Positions 63,962 through 64,000 of a stretch of 64,000 bases of DNA are shown here, one piece after another. The DNA is taken from NCBI GenBank assembly GCA_021531615.1, contig JADYUE010000002.1, positions 42,388 to 106,387 of the forward strand, given 5' to 3'. Source of the DNA: Fusobacterium varium (lineage in GTDB: Bacteria > Fusobacteriota > Fusobacteriia > Fusobacteriales > Fusobacteriaceae). Positions within the stretch are counted from its first letter, which is position 1. Each line of letters opens with the position of its first letter. Both the position numbers and the translations under genes were made by a program. The notes under the pieces were generated by a model. That model saw only the letters and a list, made by a program, of their open reading frames with translations, made no database searches and was not told the origin of the DNA.

Positions 63962-64000
<39 letters not shown>

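Overview
The window is AT-rich (roughly 70% A+T by eye) DNA whose gene content fits a strictly anaerobic, Gram-negative Fusobacterium. Pointers are an outer-membrane autotransporter, MacAB-TolC efflux, lipid A sugar-modification genes, class III ribonucleotide reductase, formate/nitrite-type transporter, two-subunit class I fumarase, WhiA and ScpA, and a 16S rRNA 5' end that reads like a fusobacterial one. The species cannot be fixed from sequence alone; beta-glucoside use would suit the F. mortiferum/varium/ulcerans group (inference). No complete insertion sequence, prophage or CRISPR array was found.

Layout. 0-4.3 kb: three-subunit xanthine-dehydrogenase-type molybdenum hydroxylase, then xanthine phosphoribosyltransferase. 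4.4-7.1 kb: FNT-family transporter with tandem promoters, a small unknown gene and a Fic protein that looks frameshifted at a T7 tract. 7.3-11.8 kb: beta-glucoside unit (separate EIIA, 6-phospho-beta-glucosidase, EIIBC, RpiR-type regulator). 12.1-16.6 kb: MacA-MacB-TolC exporter. 16.6-17.8 kb: decayed stretch with a serine-recombinase remnant beside tRNA-Leu(CAA). 17.8-34.8 kb: mostly housekeeping plus-strand genes (pseudouridine synthase, AlaX-like editing protein, rlmN, PBP1A, polA, whiA, ribF, scpA, murJ, an orphan adenine methyltransferase, corA, coaBC). 34.9-37.8 kb: MATE pump, MarR regulator and EamA transporter.

37.9-42.8 kb is accessory: a transcription unit with promoter, switch-like leader, decayed interior and terminator, then an opposing HEPN / WYL-regulator / membrane-protein operon and nrdG-nrdD. 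42.8-51.9 kb appears to be one regulon: a five-gene operon (GT2 transferase, LAB_N protein, ArnT-like transferase, nucleotide-sugar epimerase, UDP-glucose dehydrogenase), a divergent two-component system, and a second ArnT-like transferase. Each of the three promoters carries a YTTAAY-N5-YTTAAY direct repeat exactly 10 bp from a -10-like hexamer. The enzyme set predicts lipid A/LPS decoration with a uronic acid, probably galacturonic acid, because arnA and arnB are absent from the operon.

51.9-64 kb: autotransporter, short-chain dehydrogenase, lipoprotein, fumarase, WG-repeat protein, MscS channel, YitT protein, a very repetitive TPR protein, then an rRNA promoter and the start of 16S rRNA. 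A dispersed intergenic repeat occurs three times (about 50.1, 56.7 and 63.65 kb). Two copies carry a 160-165 bp module with perfect 13-bp terminal inverted repeats; the third, just upstream of the rRNA operon, lacks it.

All function calls come from motif reading by eye; no database search was run.
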